Positions 17,689 through 26,260 of a DNA stretch of 64,000 nucleotides are shown piece by piece; within the stretch, counting starts at the first letter, position 1, and every line of letters begins with the position of its first letter. This DNA comes from Kingella denitrificans ATCC 33394. GTDB lineage: Bacteria > Pseudomonadota > Gammaproteobacteria > Burkholderiales > Neisseriaceae. The DNA lies in contig NZ_GL870929.1 in NCBI RefSeq assembly GCF_000190695.1, positions 398,102 to 462,101 of the forward strand, written 5' to 3'. The notes under the pieces were generated by a model. It was not told the DNA's origin and did not search any database. It saw only the letters and a program-made list of their open reading frames with translations. The translations under genes were made by a program, and so were the position numbers.

Positions 17689-19116
17689 ATGAACATCCGC
17701 CCTATTTTCTGGCTGCTGCCCGCCCTATTCGCCGCACAAGTGCAGGCTGCCCCGTTGCCGCCCAAAGTGGAACAGTCGCTCACCGCACCGGAAGAACACT
17801 TCGACAAACAGCCGCCCGCAGACGTGCCCGCACCACCCCAACCGCCGCAACAAAGCGAATCCGGCAGTCTGACCATTTCATCGGAAGAACTGCAAAAGCA
17901 GCCTGCACTTTTGAAACAGGCGTTTTATTCGGCCATCGCCGCCAACAACACGCCCGCCGTGCGCCTGCTGCTGCCCTTGTACCGCCGCCTGCCCGACGGC
18001 AACGAAGAAGTGCCGATTGCACTGTCCGAAGCCATAATTGCGCGCGCAGACGGCCATTACGCCCAAGCCATCGAAAAATTCCGCTTTGCCTTGGACAAGC
18101 AGCCCGATATGCCCGTGGCGCAAATGTCGCTGGCGCAAACCCTGCACAGCGACTACCGCTACCCGTCCGCCGCCAAAGCATTTGAAGAAATCGCGCAGCG
18201 CACCGATTTGCCGCCCGAATTCCACCAAGTCGCCCAAACCTACCTGAACAGCATCAAAGCGCGGGAAGACTGGAAATTCCAAGTGAACGGCAATTACCTG
18301 GACGACAAAAACGTGGGCAACACGCCCGACCGCTACATCATCGGCGCATGGTCGCTCAATCCGCCCGAATCCGCACACGGCATCTCGTATTACGGCAGCG
18401 TGTCGCGCGAAAAATGGCTGGCCGACCACTTCACCCTGCGTTACGGCGCCGACCTATACGGCAAAACCTATTGGGACAACCACCGTTTCGACGATTTGGC
18501 CGTGCGCGTGAAAGCCGGATTCGGTTATCAGACAGGCCGTTCCGAAACCGTGGTGCAGCCCTATTTCGAGCGCCGCTGGTTCGGCAGCGACGGCTATTCG
18601 CGCGAGTTGGGCATTGGCATCGACTGGTCGTATTGGCTAACCGCGCGCAACCAGCTGATGCTTTCCGCCGCGCACGCCACACAGAATTATGACGACCGCC
18701 GCTATTTGGAAGGCCGCCTGCGCACCGCGTCCGCCACATGGTTGTTTGTGCCCAGCGGCACGCAGTATTGGACGCTCGGCACGGACTGGACGCGCAAAAC
18801 CGCACAAGACGCCAGCGATGCCTACCGCCGCCAAGCCGTTCGTGTCGGCTGGACGCAGCAATGGCCGGCACAGTTCGGCACGTCGGTGAATCTGTCGTGG
18901 GCGAAACGCACCTACGACCGCCCGAATTTTCCGTTCAACTACATCCGCATCGACCACGAACGTTCCGCCGCTGTGTCGCTTTGGAACCGCAAAGTCCAAT
19001 GGTGGGGCATCATGCCGCGCCTGGTGTGGCGTTGGCAGCAAACGCGCAGCAACCACCCGTTTTACGGCGATTACACCAAACGCGATGTGTTTATCCAGTT
19101 GAACAAGGCGTTTTAA
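17689..19116 (+). CDS. Second Slam (DUF560) lipoprotein exporter
   Basis: The 475-aa protein has a signal peptide ending VQA (residues 18-20), a Pro-rich stretch (about 40-57), a TPR-type helical domain (about 60-190) and a DUF560 outer-membrane barrel (about 195-475) with terminal Phe. It shares architecture with the Slam at 9.7-11.3 kb but is clearly diverged, so it probably serves a different cargo, most simply the lipoprotein just upstream. One DUS copy encodes the signal peptidase site (VQAA) and another encodes QKQPAL. A DUS terminator follows. Confidence 0.87.
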   Translation: MNIRPIFWLLPALFAAQVQAAPLPPKVEQSLTAPEEHFDKQPPADVPAPPQPPQQSESGSLTISSEELQKQPALLKQAFYSAIAANNTPAVRLLLPLYRRLPDGNEEVPIALSEAIIARADGHYAQAIEKFRFALDKQPDMPVAQMSLAQTLHSDYRYPSAAKAFEEIAQRTDLPPEFHQVAQTYLNSIKAREDWKFQVNGNYLDDKNVGNTPDRYIIGAWSLNPPESAHGISYYGSVSREKWLADHFTLRYGADLYGKTYWDNHRFDDLAVRVKAGFGYQTGRSETVVQPYFERRWFGSDGYSRELGIGIDWSYWLTARNQLMLSAAHATQNYDDRRYLEGRLRTASATWLFVPSGTQYWTLGTDWTRKTAQDASDAYRRQAVRVGWTQQWPAQFGTSVNLSWAKRTYDRPNFPFNYIRIDHERSAAVSLWNRKVQWWGIMPRLVWRWQQTRSNHPFYGDYTKRDVFIQLNKAF

Positions 19117-19130
19117 TCATATCATCAACG

Positions 19131-19178
19131 AAAAAAGCAGCCTGCACTTCAGTTTCCCAAAGTGTAGGCTGCTTTTTT
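19131..19178. terminator. DUS-pair terminator after the second Slam
   Basis: AAAAAAGCAGCCTGCAC pairs with a right arm GTGTAGGCTGC carrying one C-to-T change, followed by TTTTTT. It serves the Slam gene and the convergent membrane-protein gene. Confidence 0.8.
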
Positions 19179-19192
19179 GTGTGCAGCGGTGA

Positions 19193-19570
19193 TTAAGCGA
19201 GCCAGCCTTTCACCATGGCCATGCCGGCTTCTGAAAACAGATAGCGCGACAAGCCGAAATACCCGATGGCGCCGCCCACGGAAATAATCAGATTGCTCGC
19301 CATACTGCCCGAAAAGCGGTTCACCAATTCGAAAATCACCACCAAATAAACATACAGCAAGCCCCAAATCGTCAGCAACTGACTGTCAAATTCGGGCATA
19401 CCGCTCCATTCCATCAATGCCTTGGTGGCAATCGCAATAATAATGATGACCAACGACTCGCTCAAAGACTTCATATCGCGGTTGGCCGACCAAATGCCCC
19501 AAAAACCGACCGCAAAAGCAATCAACATATAAGGACCGGAACCCTGCCCGGCCACTGGAATCGAACCCAT
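19193..19570 (-). CDS. Hypothetical inner-membrane protein
   Basis: The 125-aa product has about four hydrophobic segments (around residues 12-28, 38-54, 64-82 and 92-110) and a conserved-looking SANRDMKSLSES loop. AGGAG lies seven bases before the ATG giving MGSIPVAG, which decides the start over the ATGs a little upstream. It converges on the Slam gene and diverges from queA with about 250 bases between. I do not recognise the family. Confidence 0.65.
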   Translation of the reverse strand: MGSIPVAGQGSGPYMLIAFAVGFWGIWSANRDMKSLSESLVIIIIAIATKALMEWSGMPEFDSQLLTIWGLLYVYLVVIFELVNRFSGSMASNLIISVGGAIGYFGLSRYLFSEAGMAMVKGWLA

Positions 19571-19787
19571 AACCATACTCCTAAACAATTAATTTCAATT
19601 CATCACACACGCCGCACGGAATGCTGCGGGCATCCGCGCACCGCTGCGGCAAAATCGCGTTATTGTATAGCGATTGCACCGATTAGGCTACACGTTCCGC
19701 GTTTTTGCGGCAATACGGCGCGCATGAATGGGAAATATGCCACACAACCGCCCGAAAGCAGCCTGCACTTTATCGGCCAAAACCGTC

Positions 19788-19793
19788 TATAAT
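19788..19793 (+). promoter_or_regulatory. Putative -10 box of queA
   Basis: TATAAT lies 27 bases before the queA start. The DUS copy at 19755-19769 occupies the -35 region, so a DUS overlaps this promoter. Confidence 0.45.
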
Positions 19794-19819
19794 ATCCGTT
19801 TTACTTTGCCGATACCGCC

Positions 19820-20842
19820 ATGCACATTTCCGAATTCGATTTCCACCTGCCCGAACACCTGATTGCCCAAAACCCGCCCGCCGTGCGCGGCAGCAGCCGC
19901 CTGTTGGTGGCGCAACACAACCAGCCGATTGAAGACCGGCATTTTCCCGATTTGCCGAACTATATTGCAACGGGCGACGTGCTGGTGTTCAATAACACCA
20001 AAGTGATGAAGGCGCGGCTGTTCGGGCAGAAGGCCACGGGCGGCAAAATCGAAGCCTTGATTGAGCGCGTGCTGGACGAACACACCGCGCTGGCGCATAT
20101 CCGCTCGTCCAAATCGCCAAAAGCCGGCACCGAGCTGATATTTGAAGGCAGCCTGCACGCCACCATGACCGAACGTGTCGGCGAACTGTTCAAGCTGCAA
20201 TTCCACCACCGGCACAATGTTTATACGCTGCTGGAAGAATACGGCGCGCTGCCGCTGCCGCCCTACATCGTGCGCCCCGCCGACGACAACGACGACGCGC
20301 GCTACCAAACCGTGTATGCCAAATATCAGGGCGCCGTGGCTGCCCCCACCGCAGGGCTGCATTTCACCCACGAAATTTTGAGCGCATTGCAGCAAAAAGG
20401 TGTAGAATTTGCAGAGGTTACGCTGCATGTCGGCGCAGGCACGTTCCAGCCCGTGCGCGTGGACAATATTGCCGAACACAAAATGCACAGCGAATGGTTT
20501 GATGTGCCCGAAGCCACCGTTGCCAAAATCCAAGCCGCTAAAGCACGCGGCAACCGCGTTTGGTCGGTGGGCACCACATCGTTACGCGCCATCGAATCGG
20601 CAGCACGTTCAGGCAGCCTGCATGCCGGGCAGGGCGACACGGATATTTTCATCACGCCGGGCTACACGTTCCGCGTGATTGACGGCCTGATAACCAATTT
20701 CCACCTGCCCAAATCCACGCTGCTGATGCTGGTGTCCGCCTTTGCCGGCAGCGAACGTATCCGCGAAATTTACCGGCACGCCATCGAACAGGAATACCGC
20801 TTTTTCAGCTATGGCGACGCCATGTTGCTGCACCGTGCTTAA
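19820..20842 (+). CDS. queA: S-adenosylmethionine:tRNA ribosyltransferase-isomerase QueA
   Basis: QueA adds the ribosyl part of SAM to preQ1 at the tRNA wobble position, making epoxyqueuosine. The 340-aa protein carries the family segments FDFHLPEHLIAQNP, FNNTKVMKARL, PTAGLHFT and LHVGAGTFQPV, plus TNFHLPKSTLLMLVSAFAG at the end. Length and motifs are normal. A DUS is read as GSLHA twice. No other queuosine genes adjoin it. Confidence 0.95.
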   Translation: MHISEFDFHLPEHLIAQNPPAVRGSSRLLVAQHNQPIEDRHFPDLPNYIATGDVLVFNNTKVMKARLFGQKATGGKIEALIERVLDEHTALAHIRSSKSPKAGTELIFEGSLHATMTERVGELFKLQFHHRHNVYTLLEEYGALPLPPYIVRPADDNDDARYQTVYAKYQGAVAAPTAGLHFTHEILSALQQKGVEFAEVTLHVGAGTFQPVRVDNIAEHKMHSEWFDVPEATVAKIQAAKARGNRVWSVGTTSLRAIESAARSGSLHAGQGDTDIFITPGYTFRVIDGLITNFHLPKSTLLMLVSAFAGSERIREIYRHAIEQEYRFFSYGDAMLLHRA

Positions 20843-20927
20843 ACCAGAAAGCAGCCTGCACTCAGAAATACCATTTAACATCAACATTAAAAAATATAAT
20901 TCATAGCGTTGCCCCGTAAAATCTAAC

Positions 20928-20966
20928 GTGCAGGCTGCTTTTCCCATCTTCGAAAGCAGCCTGCAC
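20928..20966. repeat. Inverted DUS pair in the glnB leader
   Basis: GTGCAGGCTGCTTTT and GAAAGCAGCCTGCAC face each other, ending 31 bases before the glnB start codon, so a hairpin would form in the mRNA leader. Confidence 0.7.
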
Positions 20967-20997
20967 ATCACACCAACCCGACCAAAGGAGCCGTATC

Positions 20998-21336
20998 GTG
21001 AAAAAAATCGAAGCCATCATCAAGCCGTTCAAACTGGACGACGTGCGCGAAGCCTTAACCGAACTGGGCATCACAGGCATGACAGTGAGCGAAGTCAAAG
21101 GCTTCGGCCGCCAACGCGGACACACCGAAGTGTATCGCGGTGCGGAATATGCGGTGGATTTCCTGCCCAAAGTCAAAATCGAAGTGGTGCTGCCCGACGA
21201 CCAAATCGAGCGCACCGTGGAAGCGATTATCGAAGCCGCGCGCTCCGGCAAAATCGGCGACGGCAAAATTTTCGTGCTGCCGGTGGAAGAAGTCATCCGC
21301 ATCCGCACGGGCGAAACTGGCGAAACGGCCATTTAA
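20998..21336 (+). CDS. glnB: Nitrogen regulatory protein P-II
   Basis: P-II senses 2-oxoglutarate and ATP/ADP and controls glutamine synthetase adenylylation and other targets. The 112-aa protein carries Tyr51 in the T-loop (RGAEYAVDF), the usual uridylylation site, and the ATP-binding GRQRGHTEVYRG. The start is GTG, with AAAGGAG nine bases before it. gmk follows at 19 bases. No amtB is adjacent, which favours GlnB over GlnK. Confidence 0.93.
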   Translation: MKKIEAIIKPFKLDDVREALTELGITGMTVSEVKGFGRQRGHTEVYRGAEYAVDFLPKVKIEVVLPDDQIERTVEAIIEAARSGKIGDGKIFVLPVEEVIRIRTGETGETAI

Positions 21337-21355
21337 ACCATTTTAAGGAGCAGCC

Positions 21356-21964
21356 ATGAGCAAAGGTAATATTTTTGTCATTTCCGCCGCTTCCGGCACC
21401 GGCAAAACCACGCTGGTATCGCGGTTGGTGCAGCAGCATCCAAACGTGCGCGTGTCCGTGTCGCACACCACGCGCCCGCCGCGCGCCGGTGAAGTGAACG
21501 GGCAGCATTATCATTTTGTCAGCGAAGAAGAATTTGTCCGCCTGGCGGGCGAAGGCGCGTTTTTGGAACACGCGCAGGTGTTCGGCAATTATTACGGCAC
21601 GAGCTACGAAAGCGTGCAATCCATGTGCGAACAGGGCTATGACGTGATTTTGGAAATCGACGTGCAGGGCGCGCAGCAAGTCCGCAAAGCCCTGCCCGAA
21701 GCATTGAGCATTTTCATCCTGCCGCCCAGCCTGGCCGTGCTGGAACAGCGCCTGCGCCAACGCCAAACCGACAGCGAGGAAGTCATTGCCCGCCGTTTGA
21801 GCGAGGCGGTCGATGAAATCCAGCAGGCGCTGACGTTCGATTATGTGGTGAGCAACCGCAGCCTGCAACAGGCGGAAGAAGAGCTTTGGTGCATTTTCCA
21901 AGCCGCTCGCCTGCTGAAACGCAACCATGTCGCCAGCATTGAAAAAGTGTTGCAGAACACTTAA
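21356..21964 (+). CDS. gmk: Guanylate kinase
   Basis: Gmk phosphorylates GMP to GDP. The P-loop is SGTGKT at residues 13-18, followed by SHTTRPPRAGE and NYYGTSYESV in the GMP-binding lid. At 202 aa the length is normal. AAGGAG precedes the ATG. The order gmk, rpoZ, spoT is conserved in many proteobacteria and links GTP supply to the ppGpp system. Confidence 0.96.
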   Translation: MSKGNIFVISAASGTGKTTLVSRLVQQHPNVRVSVSHTTRPPRAGEVNGQHYHFVSEEEFVRLAGEGAFLEHAQVFGNYYGTSYESVQSMCEQGYDVILEIDVQGAQQVRKALPEALSIFILPPSLAVLEQRLRQRQTDSEEVIARRLSEAVDEIQQALTFDYVVSNRSLQQAEEELWCIFQAARLLKRNHVASIEKVLQNT

Positions 21965-22068
21965 AATATCATTGCTTAACGTAAAAAAGAGATAAGGCTT
22001 CGCGCCGTCTCTTCCCGCTTTTAAGGTGCAGGCTGCTTTTGCCTGCTTTGGACAACTAAGGAAACATT

Positions 22069-22275
22069 ATGGCCCGCATTACCGTGGAAGACTGCACTCC
22101 GCACATTCCCAACCATTTCGATTTGACCCTGGCCGCCGCACGCCGCGCACGCCAACTGGAAAACGGCACATCGCCCTTGGTGGACGATATTCGCCACGAC
22201 AAACCCACCGTTACCGCATTGCGTGAAATTGCAGCCGGCCAAGTCGGCGTCGATATTTTGTCGCGTAACCGATAA
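22069..22275 (+). CDS. rpoZ: RNA polymerase omega subunit
   Basis: This 68-aa subunit helps assemble RNA polymerase through the beta-prime subunit and forms part of a ppGpp site. It begins MARITVEDC and contains LAAARRARQL, typical of omega. TAAGGAAAC gives the ribosome binding site. A single DUS lies in its leader at 22026-22040. Confidence 0.95.
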   Translation: MARITVEDCTPHIPNHFDLTLAAARRARQLENGTSPLVDDIRHDKPTVTALREIAAGQVGVDILSRNR

Positions 22276-22284
22276 TCCGCTAAA

Positions 22285-22325
22285 GTGCAGGCTGCTTTTG
22301 AATCACCGTTCAAAGCAGCCTGCAC
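22285..22325. repeat. Inverted DUS pair between rpoZ and spoT
   Basis: GTGCAGGCTGCTTTT and AAAGCAGCCTGCAC face each other in the 90-base gap. The A/T sides are inward, so there is no U tract and read-through into spoT is expected. Confidence 0.7.
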
Positions 22326-22365
22326 TTTCCTATTTTCCAGCCCCATCCCGTTCAAAGAATCCGCC

Positions 22366-24534
22366 ATGCCCGTCATTCCAGCTTCCCTGACTTACGACCC
22401 CATTACTGCACCTGCGCGCGAGCTTTTGTTCCGGCATGCCGCCTACCTCACCGATGAAGAAAGCCACCTGCTGGAAAAAGCCTGTGCCTACGCCTTCCGT
22501 GCGCACGACGGGCAGACGCGCAAAAGCGGCGAACCGTATATCACCCACCCCATCGCCGTGGCCACCGAATTGGCCAAATGGCACATGGACATTCAAACAT
22601 TGTGCGCCGGGCTGATGCACGATGTGCTGGAAGACACGGACGTTTCCAAAAGCGAAATGGCGGAACAATTCGGCAACACCATCGCCGAAATGGTGGACGG
22701 ACTCTCCAAACTGGAAAACCTGAAATACGACAACAAAGCCGAGCAGCAGGCCGAAAGTTTCCGCAAGCTGATTTTGGCTATGACCAAAGACGTGCGCGTC
22801 ATCATTGTCAAGCTGGCCGACCGTCTGCACAATATGCGGACGCTGGGCGCGAAAAGCCAAAGCAGCCGCGTGCGCATCGCCACCGAAACATTGGAAGTAT
22901 ATGCCCCCATTGCCAACCGGCTCGGGCTGAACCATGTGTACCGCGAATTGCAGGATTTGGCGTTCAAAGCGCTGCATCCGCGCCGCTATGCCGTGTTGCA
23001 GCGCGCCATGACCGCGTTCAAAAAGAACCGCCACGATGTCATCGACCGCGTGTTGCGCGAAATCAGCCTGCGCCTGGTGGGGCACAATATTGAAGCGCAA
23101 GTGCGCGGCCGTGAAAAAAACTTATACAACATTCACCAGAAAATGTTGAGCAAGCATCTGAAATTTGAAGAAGTTTTGGATATTTACGGCTTCCGCGTGA
23201 TTGTGAACAGCATTCCGGCCTGTTATGCCGCTTTGGGCGCGCTGCACAGCCTGTATCAGCCCAAACCCGGCAAATTCAAAGACTATATCGCCATTCCGAA
23301 ATCCAACGGCTACAAATCATTGCACACCACACTCAACGGCCCGTACGGCCTACCGATTGAAGTGCAGATACGCACGCGCAAAATGCACGAAGTCGCCGAA
23401 GTGGGCGTAGCCAGCCATTGGGCTTATAAAGCGGGCGATTCCGTGGAAGACGAAACCACGCTGCGCACCAACCAATGGCTGCAAAATATTTTGGATTTGC
23501 AATCGCGCAGCGACAATGCGTTTGAATTTTTGGAACACGTCAAAGTCGATTTGTTCCCCAACGAAGCGTATATCGTTACGCCGAAAGGAAAAATCATCAC
23601 TTTGCCGCGTGGCGCAAGCGCCATCGACTTTGCCTATGCCATCCACACCGACATCGGCAACCGCTGCATCGGCGCGAAAGTGAACCACATCCCCGTGCCG
23701 CTGCGCACCAAATTAAAAACGGGCGACACAGTAGAAATCATCACATCGCCCAACGGCAAGCCGAATCCGGCATGGCTGAATTTTGCCGTGTCCAGCCGCG
23801 CCCGCAGCGCCATCCGCAGTTATGTGAAAAACACCAGCCGCAACGATGCCATCGCCTTGGGCGAACGCTTGCTGGCCCAAGCCCTGGGCAGCCTGCTGCC
23901 GAAAGAAGTCGCCCAGTCGGACAAACTCAAAGACCAATACCTGCACCATCTGCAAAACAAAGACCAGACGCTGGAAGACGTGCTGTATAACGTGGGCATG
24001 GGGCTGACCCTGCCGGTGGCGGTGGCGATGGAGATTGCCGAGCTGGCGGGCAACCATTTGGACGGCGGCGAAGTGAAGCTCAACCCGATTCAGATTAACG
24101 GCAGCGAAACCGCGCGCGTGCATTTGGGCAAATGCTGCATGCCGGTGGCGGGCGATGCGGTGCGCGCCGTGATGGTGAAAGACCAAGGCCTGATTATCCA
24201 CCGCGAAAACTGCCCCGTGCTGCTGAAATCCGAGCCGGAGCAACAACTGGACGCCGATTGGGCAAGCCTGCCGGCCGGCGTTGAAAAAATGTATGATGCG
24301 GCGGTGGTGGTCTCTTCGGCCGATGCCCACGCGCTGCTTGCTTCAATGGCGGCGGCCATTTCGGAAACCGGCGGCAATATCGCTTCGGTGGACACCTTGT
24401 CCAAATCGCAGGCCGGCACGGAAGGCTTTATCGAATTCCGTTTCAATTTGAACGTGCGCGACGCGGCGCATTTGCAGGCGATTATGGCCGCGCTGCACAC
24501 CATTCCGCAAGTCCGCAAGGTTCAGCGGGTTTAG
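22366..24534 (+). CDS. spoT: Bifunctional (p)ppGpp synthetase/hydrolase SpoT
   Basis: SpoT makes and degrades the alarmone ppGpp. The 722-aa protein begins MPVIPASLTYDP. It has an HD hydrolase domain with intact histidines (RAHDGQTRKSGEPYITHP and LMHDVLEDTD), a synthetase domain with YGFRVIV and PKSNGYKSLHTT, a TGS domain (VTPKGKIITLPRGASAIDFAY), and a C-terminal ACT domain. Both catalytic halves look intact. Upstream in-frame ATGs fall in the DUS pair and are rejected. Confidence 0.94.
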   Translation: MPVIPASLTYDPITAPARELLFRHAAYLTDEESHLLEKACAYAFRAHDGQTRKSGEPYITHPIAVATELAKWHMDIQTLCAGLMHDVLEDTDVSKSEMAEQFGNTIAEMVDGLSKLENLKYDNKAEQQAESFRKLILAMTKDVRVIIVKLADRLHNMRTLGAKSQSSRVRIATETLEVYAPIANRLGLNHVYRELQDLAFKALHPRRYAVLQRAMTAFKKNRHDVIDRVLREISLRLVGHNIEAQVRGREKNLYNIHQKMLSKHLKFEEVLDIYGFRVIVNSIPACYAALGALHSLYQPKPGKFKDYIAIPKSNGYKSLHTTLNGPYGLPIEVQIRTRKMHEVAEVGVASHWAYKAGDSVEDETTLRTNQWLQNILDLQSRSDNAFEFLEHVKVDLFPNEAYIVTPKGKIITLPRGASAIDFAYAIHTDIGNRCIGAKVNHIPVPLRTKLKTGDTVEIITSPNGKPNPAWLNFAVSSRARSAIRSYVKNTSRNDAIALGERLLAQALGSLLPKEVAQSDKLKDQYLHHLQNKDQTLEDVLYNVGMGLTLPVAVAMEIAELAGNHLDGGEVKLNPIQINGSETARVHLGKCCMPVAGDAVRAVMVKDQGLIIHRENCPVLLKSEPEQQLDADWASLPAGVEKMYDAAVVVSSADAHALLASMAAAISETGGNIASVDTLSKSQAGTEGFIEFRFNLNVRDAAHLQAIMAALHTIPQVRKVQRV

Positions 24535-24551
24535 CCTGCGTCGGTAAAAAT

Positions 24552-24597
24552 AAAAAAGCAGCCTGCACTTCATTTTCCAAAGTGCAGGCTGCTTTTT
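24552..24597. terminator. Bidirectional DUS-pair terminator after spoT
   Basis: An A tract, DUS, loop, complementary DUS and T tract between the convergent genes spoT and the Imm11-like gene. Confidence 0.85.
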
Positions 24598-24606
24598 CAT
24601 GTTCGG

Positions 24607-25212
24607 TTAGCTGATAAAGGGTTCGTCGTCATAAGAATATCGGACAAAGCCAAATCCCGTCAGACCCGCCTGCAGCACCCGCTGTTTGAATGCCTCGGTG
24701 GTATAAATTTCTGTATCGCTGTCGGGAAGCACGAACAATTCGTTATCTCCGATTTCTTCCTCGCGCATCACCCATTCGGTCACCGTGTCAAAATAACCTT
24801 TTTGTCCACGAGCAGTTTCTTCGAGTGCCTTAGAACCAATGGACTGCTCCCGATCCAAACAGTCAATCACGGTATGCACCACCACCATGTAATAAGGCTC
24901 TTCGGGTTTGTCTTCCAGCAGCACGGGATACAGGGTGGCGTGTTTGTCCCAAATATCGTGCAGCGCATCGGCTGCTTTTTGGCTGATCAGATGAATCCCT
25001 CCTGTAGAAACAGCATCGGCAATGATTCTGGGTTTGCGGATACGCCTGTCGCCAATGTACTGCACCAGCGTCGGGGTTTTCCATTGGGACAGCGGTGGCA
25101 GCGGTGTACCCAGTGCCGGACTATTCCATGCGATAGCACTCTCATCTTCTTCTGTTTTGCCAAGATAGCCGGCATATTTAAGATACGGTGCACTGGTCCA
25201 TTGATGGATCAT
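24607..25212 (-). CDS. Imm11/DUF1629-like protein, possible orphan immunity protein
   Basis: The 201-aa soluble protein has no signal peptide. Its C-terminal segment, IYTTEAFKQRVLQAGLTGFGF, resembles the end of the DUF1629 (Imm11) family of immunity proteins from polymorphic toxin loci. The N-terminal half includes LPPLSQWKTPTLVQY. No toxin gene adjoins it. It stands alone between spoT and psd with terminators on both sides. The family call is from motif resemblance only. Confidence 0.5.
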   Translation of the reverse strand: MIHQWTSAPYLKYAGYLGKTEEDESAIAWNSPALGTPLPPLSQWKTPTLVQYIGDRRIRKPRIIADAVSTGGIHLISQKAADALHDIWDKHATLYPVLLEDKPEEPYYMVVVHTVIDCLDREQSIGSKALEETARGQKGYFDTVTEWVMREEEIGDNELFVLPDSDTEIYTTEAFKQRVLQAGLTGFGFVRYSYDDEPFIS

Positions 25213-25267
25213 TTGAATTCCTTTTTTGATTAACGAGAACGTTTGTTAAGGGTGCGAACAGGTTGTC

Positions 25268-25311
25268 AAAAGCAGCCTGCACTCCGAATTTCAAAGTGCA
25301 GGCTGCTTTTT
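25268..25311. terminator. DUS-pair terminator downstream of psd
   Basis: AAAAGCAGCCTGCAC, loop, GTGCAGGCTGCTTTTT. It lies 38 bases past the psd stop on the minus strand and ahead of the Imm11-like gene, isolating the two. Confidence 0.82.
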
Positions 25312-25348
25312 CATGTTGATTTTATGCGGATAAATTAACTCGGCTGCG

Positions 25349-26242
25349 TTATTTCACCGCCCAACCCAAGCATTCGCCCATTGTCGTTATCGCACCGGCC
25401 TGCAAGCGTTCGTGCAGGGAAACGCGGCCGGGGGCGAACAGGTTCACTACGGTGGAGCCGAGCTGGAATGCGCCCATTTCTTCGCCTTTGGCCAGGTGGA
25501 CAGCGGTTTCGCCGTCGGCAGGATAATGCCACTCGCGCACGCCGTCTTGTCGCGGCGGATTGACCACGCCGTGCCACACGGTGCTCATGCTGGCGGTGAT
25601 GGTGGCGCCGACCAGAATCTGCACCATCGGGCCGTATTCCGTGTCGAACACGCAAACCACGCGCTCGTTGCGGGCGAACAGGTTGGGAATGTGCTGCGCC
25701 AAAAACGGATTGACGGAAAACAGTTCGCCCGACACATAAATCATGCGGCGCAGCGTTCCGGCGCAGGGCATGTGCACGCGGTGGTAGTCGCGCGGCGAAA
25801 GATAGGTGGTCAGGAATGTGCCGTTGCGAAATTGTGCTGCCAATTCGGTATCGCCCGCCAACAAATCTTCCAGCGTGAACAAATGCCCTTTGGCCTGCAA
25901 CAGGCGGTTGTCGTCAATCGTGCCGCTTTCGCTCACGCGGCCGTCTGCGGGCAGGCAGAGCGTGTTCTCGTCGGCGATGATGGGGCGTGCACCGTCTTTG
26001 AGCGTGCGCGTGAAAAATTCGTTGAAGGTGGCATAGTCGCCGGGTTTGGATTTTTGCGCTTCCTGCCAGTTCACGCGGTAATGCCGCGCAAAGCGGTCGA
26101 TGATGAAATGGGTTACTTTGCCCCAGCGCCTTTGCGCCAACCAGCCTGCACATTGGGTCAGCAGCAGCTGCGGCAAAAGGTAATGCGCGGCGATTTTGAT
26201 GCGTTCGGTAATGCTCGGTTTCGGATAAGGTTGCAAATTCAT
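25349..26242 (-). CDS. psd: Phosphatidylserine decarboxylase proenzyme
   Basis: Psd makes phosphatidylethanolamine at the inner membrane. The proenzyme cuts itself at the LGST motif, found here near residue 261 (FQLGSTVVNLF), where the Ser becomes the pyruvoyl group. YHRVHMPCAGTL holds the conserved histidines. The 297-aa length is normal for this type. It lies 18 bases downstream of the Sel1-repeat gene and is probably co-transcribed with it. Confidence 0.93.
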   Translation of the reverse strand: MNLQPYPKPSITERIKIAAHYLLPQLLLTQCAGWLAQRRWGKVTHFIIDRFARHYRVNWQEAQKSKPGDYATFNEFFTRTLKDGARPIIADENTLCLPADGRVSESGTIDDNRLLQAKGHLFTLEDLLAGDTELAAQFRNGTFLTTYLSPRDYHRVHMPCAGTLRRMIYVSGELFSVNPFLAQHIPNLFARNERVVCVFDTEYGPMVQILVGATITASMSTVWHGVVNPPRQDGVREWHYPADGETAVHLAKGEEMGAFQLGSTVVNLFAPGRVSLHERLQAGAITTMGECLGWAVK

Positions 26243-26260
26243 AAATCGTCCTGTGAATGG

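Noticed and set aside
21966..22020. Hairpin after gmk as a firm intrinsic terminator
   Set aside because: AAGAGA and TCTCTT arms can pair around a GC-rich centre, but the stem is interrupted and the T run is distant. Not strong enough to list.
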